Shown here in pieces: positions 63,560 through 64,000 of a stretch of DNA of 64,000 bases. Positions within the stretch are counted from its first letter, which is position 1. The number at the start of each line of letters is the position of its first letter. The DNA is from Diprion similis (Eukaryota > Arthropoda > Insecta > Hymenoptera > Diprionidae), in assembly GCF_021155765.1 (NCBI RefSeq), contig NC_060108.1, forward strand, positions 11,257,425 to 11,321,424, in the 5' to 3' direction. Under the pieces are notes generated by a model. The model was not told where the DNA came from. It searched no databases and saw only the letters and a program-made list of their open reading frames with translations. The translations under genes were made by a program, and so were the position numbers.

Positions 63560-64000
63560 CTAAATCCATATACTCTAGGCATAAGGATTGATATGTTTTT
63601 ATACAATAATTTTCTACTCAAAATAAGATTAAGCTCTTGATTGTAAAATGACTATAAATAGAAATTACTTTTGAAGATCTAAATATACTGTAACGAACAA
63701 AATAAATATACTCATAAAATAATTCTTAACAAATGAGTTCAAATGTAAGTGTTCTCTATAAATGTAAATATTTGCATTCCACAAATTTTCATCTCCGAAG
63801 TGTATGTAAGTAATTATTATCGCTAAACCAATGCATTTCTTATACCAGCATAGGCGACAAAAAGTAAAATCGTGAATATAGTCTATTTAGTACAAAATTT
63901 TTCAGATACTTTCCTCAAAACGCTAAATATTTTTGCATCGCAATTAAAACCAAATTCATGAATAATAATCAACAAACGACGTGTTTCAGAACTATAAAAA
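63560..64000 (+). other. PPT1 3' UTR and right flank
   Basis: AT-rich non-coding DNA holding the likely PPT1 poly(A) signal. I see no other gene, repeat element or exon-like sequence before the window ends. Confidence 0.6.
63701..63706 (+). terminator. Polyadenylation signal of PPT1
   Basis: A canonical AATAAA lies 142 nt after the PPT1 stop codon, in AT-rich DNA with no better competitor nearer the stop. Its use is inferred from position. Confidence 0.6.

Noticed and set aside
1..64000. tRNA, rRNA, CRISPR and known microRNA scan by eye
   Set aside because: No tRNA B-box in a foldable context, no rRNA-like block, no spaced direct-repeat array and no known microRNA seed was recognised; a covariance-model search would be decisive.

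Overview
The window is AT-rich nuclear DNA from an animal, most likely an insect. It has spliced genes with GT-AG introns of about 74 bp to over 20 kb, many microsatellites and homopolymer tracts, and several non-autonomous foldback or terminal-inverted-repeat elements. There is no operon structure, and I saw no recognisable rRNA, tRNA or CRISPR array. The species cannot be read from the sequence. The compact intron style and the PPT1 sequence fit a hymenopteran-like insect, but that is inference.

Layout. (1) About 2.3-36.9 kb holds a minus-strand gene that shows no long ORF. I rebuilt it from phase-compatible exons: a 5' UTR exon near 36.7-36.9 kb, a tiny ATG exon at 32291-32327, then exons at 13350-13429, 2653-2727 and about 2318-2397. 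It would encode a short protein with a signal peptide or signal anchor (MWLSFSTLVIFSALW...). (2) Its two largest introns (10.6 and 18.9 kb) carry most of the mobile-element debris: an inverted pair of TTAA-flanked MITEs (3196-5311, just inside its last large intron), another TTAA element (7785-8375), two copies of a 0.6 kb TA-flanked foldback MITE (9333-9942 and 21561-22188), an 811 bp near-perfect foldback (11592-12402) and a smaller foldback (20443-20868). (3) 36.95-45.5 kb lies between the divergent promoters of two genes and contains a further foldback near 41.0-41.3 kb. (4) 45.8-56.7 kb is a plus-strand gene with three coding exons and a 10 kb first intron. It encodes an unrecognised 238-residue basic/acidic low-complexity protein. 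(5) 60.2-63.6 kb is a complete plus-strand gene for palmitoyl-protein thioesterase 1 (PPT1), with seven coding exons and an intact catalytic triad.

The three genes show no shared pathway. The surest call is PPT1, the lysosomal enzyme that removes palmitate from proteins. The 238-residue gene is well supported in structure but not in function. The minus-strand short secreted or anchored protein is a chain of splice-site and reading-frame inferences that one RNA-seq track would settle. The remaining short ORFs are mostly what chance gives in AT-rich DNA; a few that look better than chance are listed separately.
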